Counted from the stretch's first letter, positions 18,366 to 27,049 are shown. The stretch: 64,000 nt of DNA from Prescottella subtropica (GCF_005434945.1 NZ_SKCH01000004.1:124001-188000); one strand, 5' to 3'. Notes: generated by a model from the sequence alone, not told the origin. Numbers and translations are program-made.

Positions 18366-19580
18366 ATGCGAAATCGGCGTCCAGTTCTCATTGCGGCAGT
18401 CGCGGTGTCGGCCCTGGCCCTCGCCGGGTGCAGCAGTGCGGACTCCACGGAGACCGGCGGTGCGGATCAGCCGTACCGCGTCCTCGTCACCGGCGGAATC
18501 AGTGCCCAGGGTGTGCTCGCCGCCAACGCCGAGACCTCGATCCTCGCGGCGAAAGCCGGTGTGCAGGTGCAGAATGCGGTCGGCGGTATCGGCGGTCGAC
18601 AGATCGAGCTCACCGTCGTCGACGACGCCGGTGATGCGACCATCGCGGTCACCAAGCTGCGCGACGCCATCAACAAGCAGAAGCCCGACCTGGTCCTCAA
18701 CTCCGGGCCGTCGTCGATCGGTGCTGCAACCCTACCGATCCTCAAGCAGAACAAGATCCTCTCGTTCAACGTCTCGCCCACGGAGGACTCGACGAATCCG
18801 GCGAAGTTCCCACTCAACTTCGACCTCGCACCCGGCGCCGCCGACAACGCGCGCGGCATCGTCGGGCACGCGAAGGAGAAGGGCTACACCGACATCGGGG
18901 TCATCCACGGCAGCACCGCCTACGGTGAGCTGTTCGGCAAGGAGATGACGTCGGCGATCGAGAAGGCCGGACTGAAGCAAGTCGGCAACGAGGAGTACGA
19001 GTCCACCGCACTCGACATGACCGCGCAGCTGCAGTCGGTCAAGAACGCCGGTGCCAAGGCGATCGCACTCGACGCGTACGGCGCGCCGCTCGGCTACGTA
19101 CTGCAGAGCATGCAGCGCCTCGGTTGGGACGTGCCGATCATCGGCAACACGTCGGTGTCGAGCACCAACCTCGTCGCGAACGAGCCCCCGAACGGTGTGC
19201 TCGGCACGCCGGAGATGAAGAACCTTGTCTCCCAGGTGTTCACGAGCACCGTCTACGATCCGGACAACGCACTGGTCAACCAGATGGTCGATACCATGGC
19301 ATCGCTGGGCACCATCTCGTCGACGCTGATCATCGCCGACAACTACGATGCGTTCCCGCTCGTTGCTGCTGCCGCAGAGAAGGCCGGCACCACCACCGAC
19401 GCAGAGAAGCTCGCCGCCGCACTGGAAACCGAAGAGGTGCAGAAGAACGCGAAGACGGCGTTCCTGTCGCGCTACAACTTCACCGCCGACAACCACGGCC
19501 CCAACCCGAACCAGGACGAGATGAAGTTCATCGCGCCGACCCGGGTCGTCAACGGCCAGTTCGGAAACCCGGCCGCGTGA
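18366..19580 (+). CDS. ABC importer substrate-binding lipoprotein (branched-chain amino acid type)
   Basis: A 404-residue type I periplasmic-binding-fold protein with a lipoprotein signal ending in ALAGC (cysteine about residue 20). The body has the LivJ/LivK features IGGRQIELTVVDDAGD and repeated open-close domain segments. It is the first gene of a five-domain importer (binding protein, permease, permease-ATPase fusion, ATPase). Ligand cannot be told from sequence: this family also carries amides, urea, aromatic acids and other carboxylates. The start follows AGGAGGA. Nested palindromes about 120-150 bp upstream suggest regulation. Confidence 0.85.
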   Translation: MRNRRPVLIAAVAVSALALAGCSSADSTETGGADQPYRVLVTGGISAQGVLAANAETSILAAKAGVQVQNAVGGIGGRQIELTVVDDAGDATIAVTKLRDAINKQKPDLVLNSGPSSIGAATLPILKQNKILSFNVSPTEDSTNPAKFPLNFDLAPGAADNARGIVGHAKEKGYTDIGVIHGSTAYGELFGKEMTSAIEKAGLKQVGNEEYESTALDMTAQLQSVKNAGAKAIALDAYGAPLGYVLQSMQRLGWDVPIIGNTSVSSTNLVANEPPNGVLGTPEMKNLVSQVFTSTVYDPDNALVNQMVDTMASLGTISSTLIIADNYDAFPLVAAAAEKAGTTTDAEKLAAALETEEVQKNAKTAFLSRYNFTADNHGPNPNQDEMKFIAPTRVVNGQFGNPAA

Positions 19581-19623
19581 CACCGACGACTCCCGAAGAC
19601 CTCACGGAGAGGAGGGAACTGCG

Positions 19624-20481
19624 ATGACGATTCTGTGGTCCGGGCTCGCGCTCGGCGCCGTGTACGTGCTGGTCGCGATCGGATACAACATCGTGTTCGT
19701 CTCGTCGAACACGTTCAACTTCGCTCAGGCCCAGTTGATGATGGTCGGCACGTTCGTCGCCTACACCGGCCTGGTGACGCTGAAACTTCCGGTCCTGGTG
19801 GTGGCGGTCATGGCGACGGTGACCGTGATGATCCTCGCTGCGATCGAGGAACAGATCGCGATCAGACCGGTCGCCGATCACCAGAACCAACTCGTCACCA
19901 CCCTGGGTGTGGCGACACTGCTCAACGGCGCCACCCAATTGATCTGGGGCAGCGAACCGCTCACTGTCCCGTTCTTCGGATCCAGTGATCCGATCACCGT
20001 CCTCGGTGGACGCACCTACCCGTACGAGATCGCGCTGTTGGTGCTGTCGATCGTGCTCGTCGTCGGGCTCGGGCAGCTGAGCAAGAAGACCATGACAGGC
20101 CTGGCGCTCATGGGCGTCTCCGAGGACCGGGAGGCCGCGATGCTCCGCGGCGTCAACGTGCGTCGGATCGCGATGGGCGCGTTCGCGCTCTCCGGTGCGC
20201 TCGCCGGTGTCCTCGGACTGTTCGTCGGCCCCAAGACGTTCGCGGTCGCGACACTCGGAGCGGCATTGGCGCTCAAGGGTTTCGTGGCGCTCGCGATCGG
20301 CGGCTTCGGGTCGCTGCCGGGTGCCCTGATCGGCGGACTCACCGTCGGTCTCGTCGAATCGTTCACCGCACTGTGGGCCGGCAGCCAGTACAGCAACATC
20401 GCGGTGTTCACCGTCCTGATCGTCGTCCTCATGGTCAAGCCGGCCGGACTGTTCGGCACAGTCAAGGAACGGGTGGTGTGA
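19624..20481 (+). CDS. ABC importer permease, LivH type
   Basis: A 285-residue membrane protein with about eight hydrophobic segments. It starts MTILWSGLALGAVYVLVAIG, typical of LivH, and has the cytoplasmic loop GLALMGVSEDREAAMLRGVN that contacts the ATPase. C-terminal GGFGSLPGALIGGLTVGLVE is characteristic. It forms the translocation channel with the LivM domain of the next gene, which begins 3 bp after its stop. Confidence 0.88.
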   Translation: MTILWSGLALGAVYVLVAIGYNIVFVSSNTFNFAQAQLMMVGTFVAYTGLVTLKLPVLVVAVMATVTVMILAAIEEQIAIRPVADHQNQLVTTLGVATLLNGATQLIWGSEPLTVPFFGSSDPITVLGGRTYPYEIALLVLSIVLVVGLGQLSKKTMTGLALMGVSEDREAAMLRGVNVRRIAMGAFALSGALAGVLGLFVGPKTFAVATLGAALALKGFVALAIGGFGSLPGALIGGLTVGLVESFTALWAGSQYSNIAVFTVLIVVLMVKPAGLFGTVKERVV

Positions 20482-20484
20482 CCC

Positions 20485-22308
20485 ATGCAGATCTGGCGAA
20501 CAATCCGCACGATCCCCGGATGGGTCTTCGCACTCGTCTTCGCGGCGGCCGTGTTCTTCGCGCCCATGCTGGGACTCGCAGCGTCCGACACTCGGCAGCT
20601 GCAACTCGCGTGCATCCTGGCGCTCGTCGTCAGCGGCCTGAACCTGAGTCTCGGCTACGCCGGTGAACTCGCACTCGGTCAGGCGGCGATGTACGCGGCC
20701 GGCGCCTACACGGCCGGACTGATGTCGCAGGCCGGGCACACCGAGATCCTGCTGCAGTTGGTGGCGGCGGGGGCGGTCGCGCTCGTCGTCGGCATCGTCA
20801 CCGGCATTCCCGGTCTGCGACTGGGTAGTTGGTCGCTCGCAATGACGTCGTTCTTCCTGGTGCTGCTGGTACCCGACATTCTCGCGATCTTCGGTGGCAA
20901 CACCGGCGGCCGCAACGGACTGTCCGGGATGGAACCGCCGACACTGCTCGGGCAGGACATCGACAAGAACTTCTACTACGTCGTCGTCGCCGTGACGATC
21001 CTGTGGTTCGTGGTGATGCGCAACCTGGTGGTGTCGCGGCACGGCATCGCGTTCCGGACGCTCAAGCAGTCGCCGGTGCTCGCACAGTCGCAGGGCGTGT
21101 CGGTGTATCGGATGAAGTTGCTCGGCTACGCGATCGGTGCACTGCCGGCGGGCCTGGCGGGCGCACTGTTCGCGAACACCGACCTGTTCATCGCCCCCGA
21201 GGCGTTCGGGTTCACGTTCGCGACGGCCGTCCTGGCGGCGTCGATCCTCGGCGGCTCGGCGAGTGTCTACGGTGCCGTGATCGGCGCAGCCATCATGCAG
21301 TTCGGCCCCAACCAGTCCACCGCGTTCCAGGAGTACTCGCTGTTGTTCTACGGCGGATTCCTCATCCTCGGCGGCGTGCTGCTGTCCGGCGGCCTGGTCA
21401 AGGTGTTCCGGGGACTGGCCGCCAGGCTCGACCGCAAGGCCGGCATCGGTGTCGCCGAACGACCGGAACCCCGGGACCCGAACGAGATTCCCGTCGTCGA
21501 CCCGATCGCCGGTGCTGTCCTCGAGGTCGACGGCATCTCCAAGGCGTTCGGCGGCAACCAGGCGTTGAAGGATGCGTCGCTGCGAGCCGAGCCGGGACAG
21601 GTGACGGCGCTCATCGGACCGAACGGATCCGGCAAGACCACGATGCTGAACATGATCTGCGGTTTCTACACCGCGGATGCCGGGCGAATCATCGTCGGCA
21701 GCACCGAGGTTCAGGAGTTGTCGTCGTACCGGGTGGCCCGCGAAGGCGTCGCACGCACCTTCCAGACCCCGAACATCCCCGAGAACGTCACCGTCCTCGA
21801 GGCCGTCGCGTCGGGACGCTACATGACCGATCGGGCGTCGATGCTGTCCGCGGTGCTGCGGCTGCCGAGCTTCCGCAAGGTTGCGGCCGCCGACCTCGCC
21901 GAGGCCGACCGCGTTCTCGACCTCGTCGGAATGTCGCACCTGCGGGGTGAGATCGCGACGTCCCTGCCCCTCGGGATGCGACGCATGCTCGAAGTCGCCC
22001 GCGCCGTCGTCGCGCAGCCGCGGGTGGTGCTGCTCGACGAGATCGCGTCCGGCATGGACGAGGACGAACTCGTGCGCCTGTCGGTGCTCATCCGGGCACT
22101 GCGTGACGCAGGCGCCACGGTCCTACTGGTGGAACACAACTTCCGGCTCGTGCTCTCCCTCGCCGACACCATCGTCGTGCTCGCACAGGGACAAGTCATC
22201 GCCACCGGTACCCCCGCCGAGATCGAACGGCATCCACGGGTCCTCAGCGAATACCTCGGCATCGACCCCGACAGCGACACCGCTGCCGAGCTGGAAAGGG
22301 TGGAGTGA
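20485..22308 (+). CDS. LivM-LivG fusion: ABC permease joined to ATPase
   Basis: At 607 residues this is about twice a normal LivM. Residues 1 to about 320 form a LivM permease (LNLSLGYAGELALGQAAMYA; GGSASVYGAVIGAAIMQFGP). After a charged linker, residues about 345-607 form a complete LivG-type ATPase: Walker A GPNGSGKT, Q-loop in FQTPNI, a signature region reading LPLGMRRMLEVARAV (degenerate relative to LSGGQ), and Walker B VVLLDEIASGMDEDE where the catalytic Glu follows Asp. Such fusions are known in actinobacteria. Adjacent livF starts inside its stop codon. Confidence 0.85.
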   Translation: MQIWRTIRTIPGWVFALVFAAAVFFAPMLGLAASDTRQLQLACILALVVSGLNLSLGYAGELALGQAAMYAAGAYTAGLMSQAGHTEILLQLVAAGAVALVVGIVTGIPGLRLGSWSLAMTSFFLVLLVPDILAIFGGNTGGRNGLSGMEPPTLLGQDIDKNFYYVVVAVTILWFVVMRNLVVSRHGIAFRTLKQSPVLAQSQGVSVYRMKLLGYAIGALPAGLAGALFANTDLFIAPEAFGFTFATAVLAASILGGSASVYGAVIGAAIMQFGPNQSTAFQEYSLLFYGGFLILGGVLLSGGLVKVFRGLAARLDRKAGIGVAERPEPRDPNEIPVVDPIAGAVLEVDGISKAFGGNQALKDASLRAEPGQVTALIGPNGSGKTTMLNMICGFYTADAGRIIVGSTEVQELSSYRVAREGVARTFQTPNIPENVTVLEAVASGRYMTDRASMLSAVLRLPSFRKVAAADLAEADRVLDLVGMSHLRGEIATSLPLGMRRMLEVARAVVAQPRVVLLDEIASGMDEDELVRLSVLIRALRDAGATVLLVEHNFRLVLSLADTIVVLAQGQVIATGTPAEIERHPRVLSEYLGIDPDSDTAAELERVE

Positions 22309-23027
22309 TGGAACCCGTTCTGAGCGTGAAGAACCTGCAGACCGGATACGGCGACCTCAAAGTGGTCTGGGACGTCTCCTTCGACGTCCACCCCGGCAAG
22401 GTGACCGCCCTCCTCGGCCGCAACGGCGCCGGCAAGACCAGCACACTGCGCGCGATCTCGGGCCTGAACAAGGTCCACGGCGGCACCATCGAAATGGACG
22501 GCGACGACATCTCCGGTGTCACCGCCCACCAACGGGTCCGCCGCGGCATGGCGTACGTGCAGGAAGGAAAACGCGTCTTCCACAAGCAGACCGTCGAACA
22601 GAACCTGCTCCTCGGCGGCTACACCCGCCGGCTACGGCGACGGGCACTGCAACCCGACGTCGACCGCATCTACGACATGTTCCCCATCCTCGGCGAGAAA
22701 CGGAACCTGCTGGCCGGCTCCATGTCCGGCGGACAACAACAGATGCTGGCCATCGGCGCCGCCCTCATGTCGAACCCACGACTGCTGCTGCTCGACGAAC
22801 CGTCCGGCGGCCTCGCCCCCGTCATCGTCAACGAAGTCATGGAACGCGTCCAACTCCTCAAGGAGACCGGACTGGCCGTGCTGCTCGTCGAGCAGGCCGT
22901 CGAAGCCGCGATGCGCGTCGCCGACCACGTCACCGTCCTCGACATCGGCAAGGTCGTCATGGATGCGCCGGCATCCGACATCGACGACATGGCGGTACTC
23001 CAGGACGCCTACTTCGGGCGGGTCTGA
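22308..23027 (+). CDS. ABC importer ATPase, LivF type
   Basis: A 239-residue ATPase with Walker A GRNGAGKT, signature MSGGQQQMLAIG, Walker B LLLLDEPSGGLAP and the H-loop replaced by LLVEQAV, as usual in LivF. It pairs with the LivG domain of the preceding gene. The ATG overlaps the upstream stop (TGATG); a GTG three bases earlier is also possible. GAAAGGG upstream is a plausible ribosome site. The operon ends in the family B palindrome. Confidence 0.88.
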   Translation: MEPVLSVKNLQTGYGDLKVVWDVSFDVHPGKVTALLGRNGAGKTSTLRAISGLNKVHGGTIEMDGDDISGVTAHQRVRRGMAYVQEGKRVFHKQTVEQNLLLGGYTRRLRRRALQPDVDRIYDMFPILGEKRNLLAGSMSGGQQQMLAIGAALMSNPRLLLLDEPSGGLAPVIVNEVMERVQLLKETGLAVLLVEQAVEAAMRVADHVTVLDIGKVVMDAPASDIDDMAVLQDAYFGRV

Positions 23028-23043
23028 GGCCTGCCCCCGTGGT

Positions 23044-23096
23044 CAGCTGAAGGGTCCTTTTGTTCGCCTCTGCCGAACAAAAGGACCCTTCAGCTG
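23044..23096. repeat. Family B intergenic palindrome, copy 2
   Basis: A perfect 23-bp stem (23044-23066 with 23074-23096) with a 7-nt loop. The arm begins CAGCTGAAGGGTCC, then four T, then GTTCG. It fills the gap between the convergent livF-type and F420-type genes and could terminate both. With copy 1 it brackets the ABC operon. Confidence 0.88.
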
Positions 23097-23112
23097 TGCC
23101 GGGGGACCACCG

Positions 23113-23979
23113 TCACATGGCGGCGTCGGCGAAGCGGCGGACCGCGTCGAGTCGGGCGGCGGGGTCGGTGGGGTCGGCGTCGTACATTCGTGAGGGGGAG
23201 ACGCGGATGCGGGTGACGCCGAGGTCGGCGAGGCGGCGGTAGCCGTCGATGTCGGTGACGTCGGTGGGGGAGGCGTCGATTTCGAAGGGGAGGTGGTCGC
23301 GGCCGTATTCGGTGCGCAGTTCGTGCAGTCGGGTGATGGCGGTCGTGAGGTCGGCGAGGGTGGCGTTGACGGAGATCCAGCCGTCGGTGCGGCGGGCGGC
23401 GCGGCGCAGTGCCGGTTCGGAGTGCCCGCCGCCGTAGATCGGTACGGGTACGTCGGGTGCGGGGCTGATCATCAGTCGGTCGAAGTCGTAGTGTTTGCCG
23501 TGGTGTTCGACCCATTCCGGTCCGCGGCCGGCGCAGACCATCCGCAGGATGTCGATGGCCTCGTCGGTGCGGGCGCCGCGGGTGCGCATGTCGGTGCCGG
23601 TGAACGTGAATTCTTCGGGGATCCACGACAATCCGATGCCGACGGCGACGCGGTTGCCGGACAGCACTGCCATCGAGGTGAGTTGCTTGGCGGTGAGCAG
23701 CGGGTCGCGCAGCGGTAGTTTCAGCACGTTGGTGTAGAACCGCAACCGTTCGGTGACGGCGGCGAGTGCGGTCATCGCGATGAACGGGTCCGGCATCGGG
23801 GTGTCCGGTGACCACATGCGTTTGCCGTCGGGGGAGTACGGGTAGCCGGCGGAGATGTGTTCGGGATAGAATACGGAGTCCGGTAGGGCGATTGCGTCGT
23901 AGCCGTAGTTGTCGGCGACGCGCGCCAGGTCGATCAGTTCGGGGGTCGCGATCATCGCGCCCGACAGTGCCCACTTCAT
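23113..23979 (-). CDS. LLM-class F420-dependent oxidoreductase
   Basis: A 288-residue luciferase-like TIM-barrel protein. It begins MKWALSGAMIATPELIDLAR and contains VAVGIGLSWIPEEFTFTG and PVPIYGGGHSEPALRRAAR, patterns found in F420-using members of the bacterial luciferase family in actinobacteria. It probably transfers hydride with F420H2, but the substrate cannot be inferred. The gene stands alone and converges on the ABC operon. The start ATG lies 38 bp downstream of the terminator hairpin of the next gene. Confidence 0.78.
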   Translation of the reverse strand: MKWALSGAMIATPELIDLARVADNYGYDAIALPDSVFYPEHISAGYPYSPDGKRMWSPDTPMPDPFIAMTALAAVTERLRFYTNVLKLPLRDPLLTAKQLTSMAVLSGNRVAVGIGLSWIPEEFTFTGTDMRTRGARTDEAIDILRMVCAGRGPEWVEHHGKHYDFDRLMISPAPDVPVPIYGGGHSEPALRRAARRTDGWISVNATLADLTTAITRLHELRTEYGRDHLPFEIDASPTDVTDIDGYRRLADLGVTRIRVSPSRMYDADPTDPAARLDAVRRFADAAM

Positions 23980-24016
23980 GACTCGACCGTAGGTCGACGA
24001 AAGCCGGTGTGGTGGT

Positions 24017-24041
24017 GTAGGTCCCGAGGGTCGGGACCTAC
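24017..24041 (-). terminator. Terminator of the 83-residue gene
   Basis: GTAGGTCCCGA (24017-24027) pairs perfectly with TCGGGACCTAC (24031-24041) around a 3-nt loop, just past the stop codon at 24049 of the minus-strand gene. Confidence 0.65.
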
Positions 24042-24048
24042 GGGGGTG

Positions 24049-24300
24049 TCACTCCAGGCGGCCGGGAACGGGATAGCTGCGCAGCGACAGTCCGAGTTGC
24101 CCGGACATGGTGAGGTCGTCGATGGATTCCTGCAGCTTCGGGCAGGTGGGGACGAACACGCGGCCATCCTTGGTCCGCGACTCCTCGAACTCGGGGCACA
24201 CGGTCGAGGCGTCCTCGAGCCATTGGATGCTGGTGTGGGCGTCGCTGTACTTCTCGACGAGGACACGATTTCCGCAACTGGTGCAGTTGAGGCTTTCCAT
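24049..24300 (-). CDS. Small zinc-ribbon-like protein, unknown function
   Basis: An 83-residue soluble protein. Four cysteines are paired in the manner of a small metal-binding fold: CTSC near the N-terminus (residues 6 and 9), VCPEF near 35, and TCPKL near 53. No known catalytic motif is seen. The ATG follows AGGAGG at good spacing. It is divergent from the PadR gene and ends in its own terminator, so it is likely expressed by itself. A redox or electron-carrier role is possible, but nothing here proves it. Confidence 0.65.
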   Translation of the reverse strand: MESLNCTSCGNRVLVEKYSDAHTSIQWLEDASTVCPEFEESRTKDGRVFVPTCPKLQESIDDLTMSGQLGLSLRSYPVPGRLE

Positions 24301-24406
24301 GACGAACCTCCTGGCGTTCGCCTACGACGGTAGCCACCGGGTGGCCCTGCCGTCTGCCGTGCTCCCACGCAGCGGGAGATTCGTTCCCGCTCGGCGGGTC
24401 GAGGTT

Positions 24407-24423
24407 ACTGACGTGTAATCAGT
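24407..24423. promoter_or_regulatory. Palindrome ACTGA-N7-TCAGT before padR
   Basis: A perfect 5+5 bp inverted repeat lies 29 bp before the PadR start, in the divergent gap with the 83-residue gene. It may be the PadR operator, though it does not match the usual ATGT-N8-ACAT form. Confidence 0.35.
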
Positions 24424-24451
24424 CGTCTACCTGGGCTGTTACGCTTTCCTC

Positions 24452-25147
24452 ATGTCCGAGACCGAGCCTGCCGACGACGTCGGATACCCGCAGTTGCCCG
24501 CCACGAGCTGGGCGGTTCTGGGGATGCTCACCCTGGGTGAGGGCCTCACGGGTTACGACCTGAAGAAGTGGGCGGACTGGAGTTTCGGTTACTTCTACTG
24601 GAGTCCGTCGACCAGTCAGGTGTACGGCGAACTGAAGAAACTCGAAGCGGCCGGCCTGGTGTCGTCGGAGCAGGTGTGCGAGCCGGGGGAGCGGGGACGG
24701 CGCGTCTACCGGATCACCGGGCCCGGGACGCGGGCGGTGCGGAACTGGTCGCGGGACGCGCCCGTCGAGCAGCCGGTGCTCAAGCACGGCCTGCTGCTGC
24801 GGATGTGGATGGGCCACCTCAACGAGCCGGAACATCTCAAGGAACTCGTCCGGGCACACATCGAGAACATGGAGACGCTGCGCGAGCGGGCCGCGATGCA
24901 CGCCGCCAACGCGACCCGGGAACCGTCGTGGGCGTACTCGAAGATGAGCCTGAAGTGGGCGGAACGCTACTACCGTGCGGAGATCGACCTGGCTCGGCAG
25001 ATGCTCGACGACATCGACGAGGCGGCCACGGAGTTCGCGGGTGTGCACGAGCACGACGAATTGGGAAATCCGCTGCCGGAGGTGGCCGGATCATGGCGTG
25101 AGGTGGAGGATTTCGTCGCAGGGTTCGAGGCGGACGGTCGGTCCTGA
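24452..25147 (+). CDS. PadR-family transcriptional regulator
   Basis: A 231-residue regulator. The N-terminal winged helix of PadR type spans about residues 17-95 (LPATSWAVLGMLTLGEGLTGYDLKK), with the tyrosine/tryptophan-rich WSFGYFYWSPSTSQVYGELK helix and a GRRVYRIT wing. The C-terminal half (about 110-200) is the long helical Vir-type dimerisation domain. It is divergent from the 83-residue gene and convergent with the hydrolase. Target and ligand are unknown. Many PadR proteins sense phenolics, which would fit the aromatic-ring enzymes nearby; that is only inference. Confidence 0.85.
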   Translation: MSETEPADDVGYPQLPATSWAVLGMLTLGEGLTGYDLKKWADWSFGYFYWSPSTSQVYGELKKLEAAGLVSSEQVCEPGERGRRVYRITGPGTRAVRNWSRDAPVEQPVLKHGLLLRMWMGHLNEPEHLKELVRAHIENMETLRERAAMHAANATREPSWAYSKMSLKWAERYYRAEIDLARQMLDDIDEAATEFAGVHEHDELGNPLPEVAGSWREVEDFVAGFEADGRS

Positions 25148-25188
25148 CCGCCCACTCCGGGCCCGGAACGTCGGCGCGGTCCCGAACG

Positions 25189-26121
25189 TCAGTTCGGTGA
25201 AGCGAGGACCGATCGCAGGTCCTCCCACAGCTGCTTGCGTGCGATCTGTGTGATCGACAGCACGGGGATCGTGAGGAACCCGTGGAACAGCCCGTCGTAG
25301 ACGCGGTGGACGGTGGGGACGCCGTCGGCGGCCAGGCGCGTGGCGTACGCGTCGCCTTCCGAGGACAGCGGATCGCGGCTTGCGGTGACGACGACGGCCG
25401 GCGCGACCCCGGACAGGGTGTCGGCGCGTTGCGGGGAGACCAGGGTGCTGTCGGCGCCGCCCGGCGCGTACTGCTGCCAGTACCACTGCATGGCGGCGCG
25501 CGTGTTGAAGTGTCCCGTGGAATAGGTTCGGTACGAGTCGGTTTCGAAGTCGTCGTCGATCACCGGATACAGCAGGACCTGTGCGGCGACATCCGGTCCG
25601 CGGCGGTCCCGGGCGGCGAGGGCGACGGTGGCGGCCAGGTTGCCGCCCGCACTGTCACCGGCGACGACGAGCCGCTGCGGATCACCGTCGAGATCGGCGC
25701 AGTGCACGGCCGCCCACTCGAGCGCGGCGTAGACGTCGTCGAATGCGGTGGGGGCCGGATGTTCCGGGGCGAGCCGGTAGTCCACGGAGACGACGACGGC
25801 GCCGACCCCGTTCGCCATCGCCCGGCACAGTCCGTCGTGGGTGTCGAGGTCGCAGAAGACGAATCCGCCGCCGTGCGCGAACACGACCACCGGCAGCGGG
25901 GTCGACCCGGACTCCGCGGGGCGGTAGATCCGCACCGGGATCGGACCGTGCGGTCCGTCGATCTCGCGGTCCTGCACGGACGCAACCGGTTCCGGGTCCG
26001 GGTTCGGCTGGTAGCGGGACCGGACGACGGCGCGGGCCTCGGCACCCGTCATGGTCTCGACGCGGGGGAATCCGGCGTCGAGCACGTCGAGCATGGACTG
26101 GACCTCGGGATCGATCGGCAT
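25189..26121 (-). CDS. Alpha/beta hydrolase of the hormone-sensitive-lipase family
   Basis: A 310-residue esterase. The oxyanion motif HGGGFVF, the nucleophile elbow GDSAGGN, and a C-terminal Asp/His pair (DPLSSEGDAYATRL and GLFHGF) complete the expected catalytic triad. Members hydrolyse short-chain or bulky esters. It lies 16 bp downstream of the iclR stop on the same strand and may be co-transcribed with it. The close link to the steroid-type cluster suggests a side-chain or lactone ester substrate, but this is inference. Confidence 0.85.
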   Translation of the reverse strand: MPIDPEVQSMLDVLDAGFPRVETMTGAEARAVVRSRYQPNPDPEPVASVQDREIDGPHGPIPVRIYRPAESGSTPLPVVVFAHGGGFVFCDLDTHDGLCRAMANGVGAVVVSVDYRLAPEHPAPTAFDDVYAALEWAAVHCADLDGDPQRLVVAGDSAGGNLAATVALAARDRRGPDVAAQVLLYPVIDDDFETDSYRTYSTGHFNTRAAMQWYWQQYAPGGADSTLVSPQRADTLSGVAPAVVVTASRDPLSSEGDAYATRLAADGVPTVHRVYDGLFHGFLTIPVLSITQIARKQLWEDLRSVLASPN

Positions 26122-26137
26122 GGTGCTCCTGGGGGTG

Positions 26138-26929
26138 TCAGGCGTACTGGAGGTGGGCGCGACCGGCGACGGTCGGCATGCTCTGGAGCCGGTTGCGGTG
26201 TGTGATCGGGGCGGTGCCGTGTCCGCGTCCGGTCAGGGACTGCAGGATCGAGTTGGCTGCCATCCGGACCGGTGCCGCGTGTCGGTGGTCGAATTTCAGG
26301 TGCCCGGTCGGACCGCAGATCGACAGGGCCGCAGTCGCATCGCCCACCGTGCCGATCGGGACGGCGATGACGCCGATGCCGCCGGAGATCTGGCTGACCT
26401 CGTACGAGACACCCATCTCGCGGACCTTGTGCAGTTCCGGGGTGAACTGGACCAGGTTGTCCCCGGTGCTCGGCGCGTAGGCGAGCAGCGCCTTGCCGAT
26501 CGCCGAGCTGTGCGCCGGGTAGCGGCTGCCGACGCGGGTGGGCAGTTCGGCCGCGAGCCGGCCGCCGATCTTGTCGAGGTAGAGGACGTCGGAGCCGTCG
26601 AGTACGCCGAAGTGGACGACGTATCCGGTGACCCGGTGCAACTCCTGCAGGATCGGGGCAGCCGCGGCGTGCAGTCGGTTCTGGTGGACGGCGATCGACC
26701 CGAGTTCCATCAGCCGGGTGCCGAGTTCGTAGTTGCGGCCCTCACGGCGCAGCCATCGCATGTCGACGAGGCGTTCGAGCATCCGGTGCGCCGACGACCG
26801 CGGCAGTCCCGTGCGCTTGACGACCTGGGCGAGTGTGAGACGACCGGGGCCGTCGAACGCGTCCAGGACGAGCGACACCCGCTCGAGAATGGCGGTCGGG
26901 GCTCCGTCGGCGGTTACGGATGCAGTCAT
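26138..26929 (-). CDS. IclR-family transcriptional regulator
   Basis: A 263-residue IclR protein. The N-terminal winged helix spans about residues 12-75 (RLTLAQVVKRTGLPRSSAHR), followed by the IclR effector domain with LYLDKIGG, ARVGSRYPAHSSAIGKALLA-type sequence and ISGGIGVIAVPI. The start ATG at 26929 has GGGAG 7 bp upstream; an upstream frame extension to 27034 crosses promoter palindromes and is rejected. It lies downstream of the kshA-hsaA-hsaC set, beyond a terminator, and is the best candidate for its regulator because TGGAAC-type sites occur in both promoter regions of the cluster. Confidence 0.86.
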   Translation of the reverse strand: MTASVTADGAPTAILERVSLVLDAFDGPGRLTLAQVVKRTGLPRSSAHRMLERLVDMRWLRREGRNYELGTRLMELGSIAVHQNRLHAAAAPILQELHRVTGYVVHFGVLDGSDVLYLDKIGGRLAAELPTRVGSRYPAHSSAIGKALLAYAPSTGDNLVQFTPELHKVREMGVSYEVSQISGGIGVIAVPIGTVGDATAALSICGPTGHLKFDHRHAAPVRMAANSILQSLTGRGHGTAPITHRNRLQSMPTVAGRAHLQYA

Positions 26930-26939
26930 GGATGTCTCC

Positions 26940-27015
26940 CTCACTTCTGTCGAGCGCAGCAGCAAGACCCATCTGACATGGGTGTTTCGATTAGGAATAA
27001 TGACACAGAAGTGAG
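26940..27015. promoter_or_regulatory. iclR promoter region with two inverted repeats
   Basis: CTCACTTCTGT (26940-26950) is perfectly repeated in inverse at 27005-27015 with 54 bp between the arms. Inside lies ACCCAT-N5-ATGGGT (26967-26983). Both precede the iclR start and suggest regulation of iclR, perhaps by itself. The long spacing would fit looping or two separate dimers. Confidence 0.45.
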
Positions 27016-27049
27016 CGTTTGTGAAGCAGGTCACTCTGATGGTAAACGC

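Noticed and set aside
19549-21939. Open frame of about 796 codons antisense to the permease genes
   Set aside because: The product is rich in Arg, Asp, Glu and His with no fold-like pattern, while the plus-strand frame encodes clear permeases.
26929-27034. N-terminal extension of the IclR protein
   Set aside because: The extra residues cover the promoter palindromes and lack a ribosome site; the ATG at 26929 has GGGAG at good spacing.
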